From positions 1 through 32,171 of the forward strand of contig JADHWW010000114.1 in NCBI GenBank assembly GCA_016783285.1: a stretch of DNA of 32,171 nucleotides, in the 5' to 3' direction. How positions within the stretch are numbered: the stretch's first letter is position 1; every line of letters begins with the position of its first letter. The notes beneath the pieces were generated by a model. That model did not search any database. It saw nothing but the letters and a program-made list of their open reading frames with translations, and was not told the origin of the DNA. The translations under genes were made by a program, and so were the position numbers. Positions 26,407-32,171 of this stretch are shown piece after piece. This DNA comes from Anaerolineae bacterium. Its GTDB lineage: Bacteria > Chloroflexota > Anaerolineae > B4-G1.

Positions 26407-27570
26407 CTAAAAGTCCACTCGCTTGCCCTCGTAGGCACAGAGGAAAAGTCGGCGCAGTTCATCGTAGGAGGGAGCACGGGCGGCGGTGATCATCTGCGTG
26501 TCGTTGAAGGCATCGTCTATCAACTTGTCCAACTGCGCCTCGTAGGCCACGCGCTCGACGCCGGCTTCGGCGACGCCGGTGGGGTTGCCGATCTTCTCAC
26601 ACAGGTCGCGGATGGACCCGGCCAACGCCCGCGCGGCCTCCTCGCCCCCCGCCTGAGAGCAACCGACGAGCGCGGCCAGTTGCGCGAACCGCTCCGGTGC
26701 CTTACGGGCGGCGAACTCAATGGTGTAGGGCAGGAAAACAGCCACGGCGCGGCCGTGGGGCACGTGGAACACCGCCCCTAGCGTGTGCCCCATCGCATGG
26801 GAAATGGAGGCCATGGCATTGCCGAAGCCCAGGCCGGCGCAGGTGGCAGCGTTGTGCATCCGCTCGCGAGCCTTCATGTTGGAACCGCCGGCCACGGCGC
26901 GGGGCAAATACTCGAAGATGAGGCGGGCGGCGCTGAGGCACAGGCCGTCGGTCATATCCGTGTGCCAGGCGCAGGTGTAGCCTTCGACGGCGTGGGTCAG
27001 CGCATCCAGGCCCGTGTCGGCGGTCAGTTGGGGCGGCATTCCCGCCGCCATCTCTGGATCCACGATGGCAATGTCAGCGACGTTCTCGCGGTTACCCAAC
27101 CCCATCTTGCGCTGCTCCTCCGTGTCGGTCAGTACGATGCCCCACGTGACCTCGGCCCCAGTGCCGCTGGTGGTGGGGATGGTGAGCAGGCGGGCTTTCT
27201 GGCGCAGGCCCAAACGAATGAAAGGGTTGATCTCAGCCGGATGGAGGTCGGGCCGCTCGTAGAGCACCCAGATTGCCTTGGCCGCATCCATCGGCGAGCC
27301 ACCGCCCAGGCCAACGATCCAGTCAGGTCTAACCTCCTGCGCCACCTCCACCCCCCGGCGCACCGTCTGCACGCTGGGGTCGGGTTCCACCGCGTCGAAG
27401 ACGTGCACCTCAATGCCAGCCTTGTCGAGATGAGCCTTCACTCTGTCCACCAGGCCCAGTTCGACCAGCGTACCGTCGGTGACGACGAGGGCACGTTGAC
27501 CCTCTAACTCGTCGAGAGCGTCCAGCGCCCCCTCACCGAAGACGATCTCTGGAGATACGAAGTACCACAT
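26407..27570 (-). CDS. Iron-containing (group III) alcohol dehydrogenase
   Basis: NAD(P)-dependent oxidation of an alcohol to an aldehyde, or the reverse. The 387 residues show the family fold: N-terminal PEIVFGEGALDAL, the nucleotide loop VGLGGGSPMDAAKAIWVL, TIPTTSGTGAEVTWGIVLTD, and the metal site with Asp in DTGLDALTHAVEGY and His residues in ASISHAMGHTLGAVFHVPHG. I start at the ATG at 27570 (MWYFVSPEIVFGEG), with GGAG nine bases upstream; it lies 5 bp after the SCP2-like stop. A neighbouring aldehyde:ferredoxin oxidoreductase suggests a two-step alcohol-aldehyde-acid route. The physiological alcohol is unknown. Confidence 0.93.
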   Translation of the reverse strand: MWYFVSPEIVFGEGALDALDELEGQRALVVTDGTLVELGLVDRVKAHLDKAGIEVHVFDAVEPDPSVQTVRRGVEVAQEVRPDWIVGLGGGSPMDAAKAIWVLYERPDLHPAEINPFIRLGLRQKARLLTIPTTSGTGAEVTWGIVLTDTEEQRKMGLGNRENVADIAIVDPEMAAGMPPQLTADTGLDALTHAVEGYTCAWHTDMTDGLCLSAARLIFEYLPRAVAGGSNMKARERMHNAATCAGLGFGNAMASISHAMGHTLGAVFHVPHGRAVAVFLPYTIEFAARKAPERFAQLAALVGCSQAGGEEAARALAGSIRDLCEKIGNPTGVAEAGVERVAYEAQLDKLIDDAFNDTQMITAARAPSYDELRRLFLCAYEGKRVDF

Positions 27571-27575
27571 CCGCG

Positions 27576-27983
27576 CTAACTCCACTCGGTGGGCACGAGA
27601 GCGCAGCAAGAGACAATCTCTTTAGCCGCCTTCGGGTAGCGCATGATCTTCATCATGTTGCCCGCCAGCCTCAATTTTTTCGTCATCATGCCCTGAATAG
27701 GGTCCAGTTTGCCTTCAATGACCTTGCGCCAATTGCTGAAAGGAGCGCGGAGGACGAACGCCACCTCCCGCTCGTCCTTGCTGGCGACCATCGCCGCGTC
27801 GGGGCTCTTGCCGTGGTAGAGGCCAAGGAATAGATAAGCAGTGCCGTCGTAGGTCTCGTCCGGCTCGACGATGAAGACGAAGTCTCCTTCCCAGTCTTTA
27901 GCCGACCGCTCGTAGGACTCGCTGTCGTTGAGTTGGCGGCTCAGTTCTTTGATCCATTCGTCGGACGGGAATCTGAATGCCAT
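27576..27983 (-). CDS. SCP2 sterol-carrier-like protein
   Basis: 135 residues with the look of an SCP2-type lipid-binding domain: an N-terminal helix (FPSDEWIKELSRQLNDSE), strands FVFIVEPDETYDGTAYLFLGLYHG, and a helical end DPIQGMMTKKLRLAGNMMKIMRYPKAAKEIV. Such domains bind hydrophobic ligands in an enclosed pocket. The ATG at 27983 has GAGGAGG eight bases upstream, the best ribosome site of this group. It is followed after 5 bp by the alcohol dehydrogenase, then by aor, so the three are probably one operon. A link to hydrophobic alcohols or aldehydes is inference only. Confidence 0.82.
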   Translation of the reverse strand: MAFRFPSDEWIKELSRQLNDSESYERSAKDWEGDFVFIVEPDETYDGTAYLFLGLYHGKSPDAAMVASKDEREVAFVLRAPFSNWRKVIEGKLDPIQGMMTKKLRLAGNMMKIMRYPKAAKEIVSCCALVPTEWS

Positions 27984-27996
27984 TGCTCTTTCCTCC

Positions 27997-28269
27997 TCAG
28001 TATATGTTTGGCTTCAAGCCTGTTGCGCGTATGATACACCCAATCCAGTAGCGTACGATGTTGCTCTCCTCACGGGCGACGACGGTGGCGTAGAACCAGC
28101 CACCAGGATTCAAAACGCGGCGCATTTCGGCCAGTACCCACCGTATCCCAGTCGCTGTGGTGTGGTGGATCACATTGAAAGCGGCCAGGCCGTCGAAGGC
28201 GCGGTCAGGGAAAGAGAACGTCTCCATCCTGGGCCTGAGGAGACGAGACCACAAGACGCCGGTCATCAA
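27997..28269 (-). pseudogene. Remnant of a class I SAM-dependent methyltransferase
   Basis: The frame contains a C-terminal half of a Methyltransf_11-type domain, SFPDRAFDGLAAFNVIHHTT then VLAEMRRVLNPGGWFYATVV, that is motifs post-I to III. The SAM-binding glycine motif I and the N-terminal ~60-80 residues are missing; the frame upstream (to about 28365) continues without methyltransferase features. The tail after REES also looks foreign. It is best read as a broken gene, just 13 bp before the SCP2-like start. Confidence 0.72.
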
Positions 28270-28371
28270 CCATTCGTCACTTGAAGCACAGCACTGTTCG
28301 TAGAAGACAAGTAGAGCACGAGGCCAACTACGTTCAGAACCGTGACAAGAAGACTTGTATAGACGCCTGCC

Positions 28372-28617
28372 TCATCTCTTCTGCCCGCGGCCCTGCCCCC
28401 TCTCCGGAGACTGCCCCAGGCCGGTGATGTGCTTAAGCACAGTCAGCAAACCCAGGCCAACCGTGAGGGCCTTGCCCGGCTGGATGGAGGGCAGCCGCTC
28501 CTGGCCCTCTCCGTCCACCTCGATAGGGACCGAGCGCAGGTACAGGTGAGCAGCACTCACGCCCAGCAGTGCCCCCACGACGCCACCGATGATCATGACT
28601 CGCGTTCGCAGATTCAT
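28372..28617 (-). CDS. Small membrane protein, hypothetical
   Basis: 81 residues: one N-terminal hydrophobic segment (about 8-27, MIIGGVVGALLGVSAAHLYL), a hydrophilic middle, a second weak hydrophobic stretch (KALTVGLGLLTVLKHITGL) and a basic, Gln/Arg-rich end. The start ATG immediately follows the TAG of the preceding gene, and its ribosome site GGGAGG lies within that gene's last codons, so the two are translationally coupled. Function unknown. Confidence 0.68.
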   Translation of the reverse strand: MNLRTRVMIIGGVVGALLGVSAAHLYLRSVPIEVDGEGQERLPSIQPGKALTVGLGLLTVLKHITGLGQSPERGQGRGQKR

Positions 28618-28911
28618 CTATTGCCTCCCTTTTGCAAACATCGCGATTGCACCAAGCCAACCCTGGACCGTCGCCAGGAGGGAATGGACCAGCAGAATCG
28701 GCCTGATGATGGCCCGCATCGCCAGTTCGACGTAGGCGCGGCCCAGGGCCAGGTACGCTTGAGCCACCTTGAGCCAACTGGGCAGGTTTTCGTGCCGTTG
28801 GAGATACCACAGGCCGTAAACCGCCCCACCCAGCAGCACCAGAGGCACCAGGGCCAGGGCGAACGCTTCAACGGCGAGGAGAATGAGAGAAAGGTCACGT
28901 AAGGTTGTCAT
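28618..28911 (-). CDS. Small membrane protein, hypothetical, paired with the next gene
   Basis: 97 residues with a hydrophobic N-terminal helix (about 6-37, LILLAVEAFALALVPLVLLGG) and a second hydrophobic part (AMRAIIRPILLVHSLLATVQ). No motif I recognise. The ATG at 28911 has GGAG ten bases upstream. It directly abuts the following 81-residue gene without spacing. The pair may form a membrane complex, but that is a guess from coupling only. Confidence 0.65.
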   Translation of the reverse strand: MTTLRDLSLILLAVEAFALALVPLVLLGGAVYGLWYLQRHENLPSWLKVAQAYLALGRAYVELAMRAIIRPILLVHSLLATVQGWLGAIAMFAKGRQ

Positions 28912-28994
28912 ATTACTTGCTCTCCAGGAACATCGTCAACCAGCACGTCGGCTTACAGCAACTCCAGAAGTAACTACTCAGCCATGTGCTCCAA

Positions 28995-29011
28995 GGCGGT
29001 TTGCAACCGCC
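28995..29011. repeat. Short palindromic element, arms GGCGGTT/AACCGCC
   Basis: Perfect 7-bp arms around TGC in the 134-bp gap between the restriction fragment and the membrane-protein pair. It is a fourth member of the hairpin set at 12080, 12109 and 26377. There is no T tract. Confidence 0.75.
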
Positions 29012-29045
29012 GTCTCTCTTTTCCTTCAACGTCAACGATACTACG

Positions 29046-29291
29046 CTATGATAATACGAATGCGCGATTCAGGCAAACAAGATGAATCACGTCCTTGTCG
29101 TGCTCGGCGCGCCCTTGCACGTTGCGCGCGTCCCAACCCAGGCTCTCCAGGAAGGGGTCAATGCCACCGCGAGTACTCGTGGCGGTGAACTCGGCGCGCA
29201 CGCGGGCCTCTTTATAGTCGGGCCGCTTGTACTCGTCCAGGTAACGCTCAAAGCGTTCGATCAGTTGCAGGACTTGGGCGGGTGGGGCCAT
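29046..29291 (-). pseudogene. Truncated N-terminus of a type IIG/Eco57I-like restriction-modification protein
   Basis: The start MAPPAQVLQLIERFERYLDEYK and the stretch IDPFLESLGWDARNVQGRAEHDKDVIH match, from memory, the N-terminal nuclease segment of large restriction-methylase proteins of about 1000 residues. Here the frame ends after 81 residues with an unrelated tail (LVCLNRAFVLS) and an extra TATSTRGG inside the motif. Nothing of the methylase part follows. I take it as a decayed remnant; a functional short protein is unlikely. Confidence 0.7.
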
Positions 29292-29316
29292 TTTGTTTTC
29301 GTGGGGGGGTGGTTGT

Positions 29317-29344
29317 GCTGCTGAACGGTATGCGGTTCAGCTGC
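29317..29344. repeat. Inverted repeat downstream of the toxin gene
   Basis: Arms GCTGCTGAAC and GTTCAGCTGC pair at nine of ten positions around an 8-base loop. It could be a weak terminator or an intergenic palindrome; it lacks a T tract. Confidence 0.55.
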
Positions 29345-29377
29345 CGCGCGGGGGTGGGATAGAGTCTTGGAACGGGC

Positions 29378-29563
29378 CTAATAGACCTCGTCGTGCGTAC
29401 CGATGTCAAGCAACACAATAACTTGAGCGCCGCCAACAGGATTCCGTTCAATCGAAAACACAATCCGGCAGTTGTAGCCACAGCTACACGCGCGCAAGCC
29501 TTCGAGTGTCCCGCTCAACTTGTGTGTGCCCAGTTTTGGCGTTAGAACCAGTTCCCGTCTCAT
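29378..29563 (-). CDS. RelE/ParE-type toxin, internally shortened
   Basis: 61 residues. The C-terminal half is that of a RelE/ParE-superfamily toxin: THKLSGTLEGLRACSCGYNC, RIVFSIE and a closing VIVLLDIGTHDEVY. Family members are usually about 85-95 residues and carry a pair of N-terminal helices before the THKL stretch; here MRRELVLTP runs straight into KLGTHKLSG, as if those helices were lost in frame. Its ATG overlaps the TGA of the antitoxin gene by 4 bp (ATGA), the usual coupling of such pairs. It is probably inactive or altered; activity cannot be judged from sequence. Confidence 0.75.
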   Translation of the reverse strand: MRRELVLTPKLGTHKLSGTLEGLRACSCGYNCRIVFSIERNPVGGAQVIVLLDIGTHDEVY

Positions 29564-29787
29564 TCTTGATCTTCCAACGATTGCCCAAGTTCAGCGATCA
29601 CCGCCTGTGCTGATTGTGGATCGAGTTGCCCACCGCGAAAGGCCGCCAATGATTCCTGGGCATCGTGGGCAATTTCACGACGCCGAGCTTCTGTACGCCA
29701 GCCACGAATCAGATCAATGAGCATCTCTTGCTGCTCGGCCGGGAATTGTTTAGCCGTCTCTACCACCTGCTCAAAAGTCATCGCCAT
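29560..29787 (-). CDS. Putative antitoxin of the RelE/ParE pair
   Basis: A 75-residue mostly helical protein (MAMTFEQVVETAKQFPAEQQ, then RGWRTEARRREIAHDAQESL and a C-terminal acidic tail ending LGQSLEDQE). No DNA-binding motif is obvious; the C-terminal half would be expected to wrap the toxin. The ATG at 29787 has AAGGAGG eight bases upstream; that site lies in the last codons of the hydrolase gene, only 2 bp separating the two genes. Assignment rests mainly on size, order and overlap with the toxin. Confidence 0.7.
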   Translation of the reverse strand: MAMTFEQVVETAKQFPAEQQEMLIDLIRGWRTEARRREIAHDAQESLAAFRGGQLDPQSAQAVIAELGQSLEDQE

Positions 29788-29789
29788 TA

Positions 29790-32000
29790 TTATTCCCTCC
29801 TTATTACTACCAACGGAAGATAAACTCTTTCTTGCAGAACATTTTTAATCCAGTCCACAATCAACGTCGTGGGAGTTTCATTGATGTCTGCAATTGCCGC
29901 CATTTCTGTAGCGTGACCATAACCTGTCAGATGGCTGATCGCCACATCAAAACCAAATGTCGCCAGATTTGTCTTGAAGGCAATGCTCTGCTGCGTCAGG
30001 TCAGGCAATTCAGTTTCCGCATACAGCAAGTAAGAAGGTGGAAGCGATACAGTATTGGATGTAACGTAAGTAGAGGGAGAAGCCTGATCGAGGACGGTTG
30101 GGTTGTCAAAACCACCATGAAAAGTTTGCGTAATGGCGCTGGCCCAGATAGCTGGAGTGAGATCGTTCAACTTGTAAACGCCGCTCATGCTGACGAGTCC
30201 CTTGATGGCAGGTCTCAGGCTCGTTTCGTAATCCGTGTGCGTGGCCAGGAGGGATGCCAGATGTCCTCCCGCCGAATGTCCAAAGACTACAATCTGATTC
30301 CCATTTCCACCGTTTTCTTCAATATGGTCAATCGTCCACTGGAAGGCGCTGGCAACATCTCTGATATTATCGGAATACCAGGCAGATTTGGTTCGGTAAG
30401 GTTCATTTTCCGGCAAGTTACAGGTATCTCTATCAGGGCAATACTGGTCGGTAATAAAGACCTGATCAGAAGTCAAGCGATAATCAATGACCACAGTGAC
30501 CCAGCCTTTCTCGCCAGTGAAAGAGCGAGCCACAAATTCGTACCAATCCCGGTAACCGTCAATCCAGGCCCCGCCATGCACGAAAAATACAACCGGCTGA
30601 TTGTCGAGCAGCGATTGCCCGTCGTGTGCTCTGTAAACGGTCAATGCGCGATTCTCGTACCCCACCTTGTCCGAGTATATTTGGGTGCCATCATTGAGGC
30701 GCACATCGGTGGTCGTGAACGGTTCCGTTCCATAAACAAAATCTTGCTTGTAGATGGTATAAGTCGTTGTGCCTGTGATCGGTTCGCCCCATTCCTGCGG
30801 CGACATCCAGTGAGCGTGCGAAAGATTTTGCAGGCCGGCTGTAGAGATTGAAGCCGACGCGGCGTGGCTGCTCGCCAACGGCAGGTAAATGCGATGGGCT
30901 GGCACTCGCTGAACCAGCGCTGCATTGGCGATGAGATCGGCTTGCATTCGCCGTTCCGCCGGGTGTTCAAAGTCCCATTCGTGGACGAATATGTACAGCG
31001 TCTCGCTCAATGTGGGCGTACCGCTGATGGCTGCTAACGGCGTATCCATGCCAAGCGGAAAGTATTCGCCTTCCCGTTGCAAACTGCGGGCCACCAGTTC
31101 GCTGTAAATATGTTGAATCGCTGCATCTGTGCGCAAGGAACTGGTGTAGGTGTAAAACTCGCTGCCGTGAACGTCGCCAGGTTGTGGATTGATGGGGTTG
31201 TAATTGCACGCCGGATGCCCGGTGAGCGTGTGTGTGGCCCACGGCATTTCCAGACTGTCCATGTGGGCAATACACTCTTGATGCGAATAGTAATCTGCCA
31301 GGGAGTGTAAATATGTGGCAAAAGCCTCTAGCGATCCGGCCTGAATGTCTGTAGTGACCACTGCGGTGCGCGTGTAGAGACAAGAGGCTTGCAGCACGGT
31401 GAACTCAACCGGGCGGCCCCAGGCATAGGCTTCGTAGGCAGTCAATGTATTCGTCAGGCCCCAGCCCCAATCGTGGAGCGCCCCTAATTCCTGGTCGTTG
31501 TTGTGTGGAAAGTGGAAAAATGGAGAGTATGGCCCAAACCTTGAAGTTACGCAACTGTTTTCATCCTGCATACTGTTCCACATCGGCCAGATAACGTTTG
31601 CGTGTGGTTTCAAGCCGCAAACGACATCTGGGTTGGGTGTGGGATAAAATGCTCCGCCCGTGCAATTGGTGTACGAGATTACGTCCCCCGGCCCAAGATG
31701 CTCTGAATCTACCAATTGATCCCAGATTTGCAATGTAATACTATCGCTGACAGAAAAACCGGCCGCGAGAGCCAGCGCAAAAGTCAGGTCATTGTGAATC
31801 GTGCTGATTTCTTCCCATTCCTCCCCTGTCTGTCCACTATACGGATCGCGAAAACGCAGAGGCTCTTCAGCAAAGCCCTGAACCAGATCCACCACAGCGA
31901 ACACAGGCAATAGCGTGGTAATCGCTAACAGCAAACCGCGCACAACTTTTTTGTTTTTTGCCAGACGATGATATAAGAGTATGAACGCGCTGATCCTCAT
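29790..32000 (-). CDS. Secreted two-domain protein: zinc phospholipase C-like domain plus alpha/beta hydrolase
   Basis: 736 residues. An N-terminal hydrophobic segment (about 20-45, VVRGLLLAITTLLPVFAVVD) is a signal peptide or anchor. Residues ~65-370 resemble a zinc-dependent phospholipase C/P1-nuclease-like helical domain: IHNDLTFALALAAGFS, then YLHSLADYYSHQECIAHMD with the H-x3-D...SH pattern. After a linker with HRIYLPLASS comes an alpha/beta-hydrolase of the HGGxW esterase type: VVFFVHGGAWIDGY (oxyanion hole), IVVFGHSAGGHLASLL (nucleophile Ser), and candidate acid and His in YLLYAETELPDL and LTGYGHATEM. The C-terminus is RVYLPLVVIRRE. G+C is near 50% or below in sampled lines, clearly under the dcw region. 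It is followed with 2 bp by the antitoxin gene. The phospholipase assignment is tentative; the hydrolase one is firm. Confidence 0.78.
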   Translation of the reverse strand: MRISAFILLYHRLAKNKKVVRGLLLAITTLLPVFAVVDLVQGFAEEPLRFRDPYSGQTGEEWEEISTIHNDLTFALALAAGFSVSDSITLQIWDQLVDSEHLGPGDVISYTNCTGGAFYPTPNPDVVCGLKPHANVIWPMWNSMQDENSCVTSRFGPYSPFFHFPHNNDQELGALHDWGWGLTNTLTAYEAYAWGRPVEFTVLQASCLYTRTAVVTTDIQAGSLEAFATYLHSLADYYSHQECIAHMDSLEMPWATHTLTGHPACNYNPINPQPGDVHGSEFYTYTSSLRTDAAIQHIYSELVARSLQREGEYFPLGMDTPLAAISGTPTLSETLYIFVHEWDFEHPAERRMQADLIANAALVQRVPAHRIYLPLASSHAASASISTAGLQNLSHAHWMSPQEWGEPITGTTTYTIYKQDFVYGTEPFTTTDVRLNDGTQIYSDKVGYENRALTVYRAHDGQSLLDNQPVVFFVHGGAWIDGYRDWYEFVARSFTGEKGWVTVVIDYRLTSDQVFITDQYCPDRDTCNLPENEPYRTKSAWYSDNIRDVASAFQWTIDHIEENGGNGNQIVVFGHSAGGHLASLLATHTDYETSLRPAIKGLVSMSGVYKLNDLTPAIWASAITQTFHGGFDNPTVLDQASPSTYVTSNTVSLPPSYLLYAETELPDLTQQSIAFKTNLATFGFDVAISHLTGYGHATEMAAIADINETPTTLIVDWIKNVLQERVYLPLVVIRRE

Positions 32001-32028
32001 TTTTCCCCTTTACTATGGCAAGACAGGC

Positions 32029-32082
32029 GGCTAACGATAAGGATTCATGTGGCGCGTAGCCGCCACATAATCCGTGTTGAAC
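32029..32082 (-). repeat. attC-like imperfect palindrome upstream of the hydrolase
   Basis: An inverted repeat with arms at 32041-32054 and 32061-32073 pairs over 13 bp with a single extrahelical C and a 6-base loop. It is flanked on the minus strand by GTTCAAC (fits the R' consensus RYYYAAC) and GTTAGCC (one mismatch to GTTRRRY). The 54-bp size is close to the smallest attC sites. The hydrolase ATG follows 28 bases after the GTTAGCC box, the spacing seen in gene cassettes. An ordinary hairpin is the alternative. Confidence 0.35.
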
Positions 32083-32171
32083 TAAGCCGACTTCTGTGAT
32101 TGTACTCCTATTTGGAATTTGAGGCAAATGGGTCTTGGGGGAAATCATCCACCGCCGGGGCATTGAGGAAG

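Noticed and set aside
26358..26477. 40-residue N-terminal extension of the AOR frame
   Set aside because: It overlaps the alcohol dehydrogenase and reads through a hairpin; the ATG at 26357 has a good ribosome site and the family N-terminus.
29317..29344. Possible second attC site downstream of the toxin gene
   Set aside because: The palindrome has no flanking core boxes of the RYYYAAC/GTTRRRY type in the right places and no extrahelical base pattern.
31867..32163. 98-codon minus-strand frame overlapping the hydrolase start
   Set aside because: It lies in another frame over the signal peptide of the hydrolase and over the palindrome; no ribosome site or recognisable motif.

Overview
The window looks like a chromosomal segment of a high-G+C member of the Chloroflexota, probably an Anaerolineae-like lineage. 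This rests on the style of the proteins, 'YLPLV'-type motifs in a secreted protein, and intergenic heptamer and hairpin repeats. It is an inference; there is no rRNA in the window. Almost every gene lies on the minus strand. Only the partial Ala/Glu-rich gene and infA at the left edge are on the plus strand. I saw no rRNA, tRNA, CRISPR array or insertion sequence, and no gene-free stretch above about 270 bp.

Left part (1-6360): the 3' end of an acidic repeat protein and infA converge on, and infA overlaps, a heat-shock operon read right to left: hrcA-grpE-dnaK-dnaJ-prmA. Just upstream of hrcA are a consensus sigma-A promoter (TTGACA-17 bp-TATGAT) and a perfect CIRCE operator, so the operon should be repressed by its own first product.

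Middle (6581-24420): a near-complete division and cell-wall (dcw) cluster in one orientation: mraZ-rsmH-ftsL-ftsI-murF-mraY-(83-aa hypothetical)-murD-ftsW-murG-(CvpA-like)-murC-murB/ddl-ftsQ-ftsA-ftsZ. Many junctions are 4-bp start/stop overlaps. Upstream of mraZ are a TATAAT promoter and three CCCCAC boxes (GTGGGG on the coding strand) spaced exactly 10 bp, the expected MraZ operator. Together these genes build lipid II from UDP-MurNAc precursors and form the septum. Notable points are the absence of murE, an open MurB-Ddl fusion frame, an 80-bp ftsW/murG overlap, and repeats that have become part of gene ends.

Right part (24525-32000): a metabolic group (SCP2-like protein, iron-type alcohol dehydrogenase, tungsten-type aldehyde:ferredoxin oxidoreductase), then an accessory zone. 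This zone holds a methyltransferase remnant, two small membrane proteins, a truncated restriction-modification N-terminus, a toxin-antitoxin pair whose toxin looks internally deleted, and a lower-G+C secreted two-domain hydrolase. An attC-like imperfect palindrome lies just upstream of the hydrolase.

Three families of small repeats recur between genes: heptamer runs (ATGACRA-like and GGAGGCA-like on the minus strand), short hairpins whose arms vary in a compensated way, and a C/G-run repeat that encodes the FtsI tail. Start codons were chosen where possible from Shine-Dalgarno spacing and family length, so several genes are shorter than the longest open frame.
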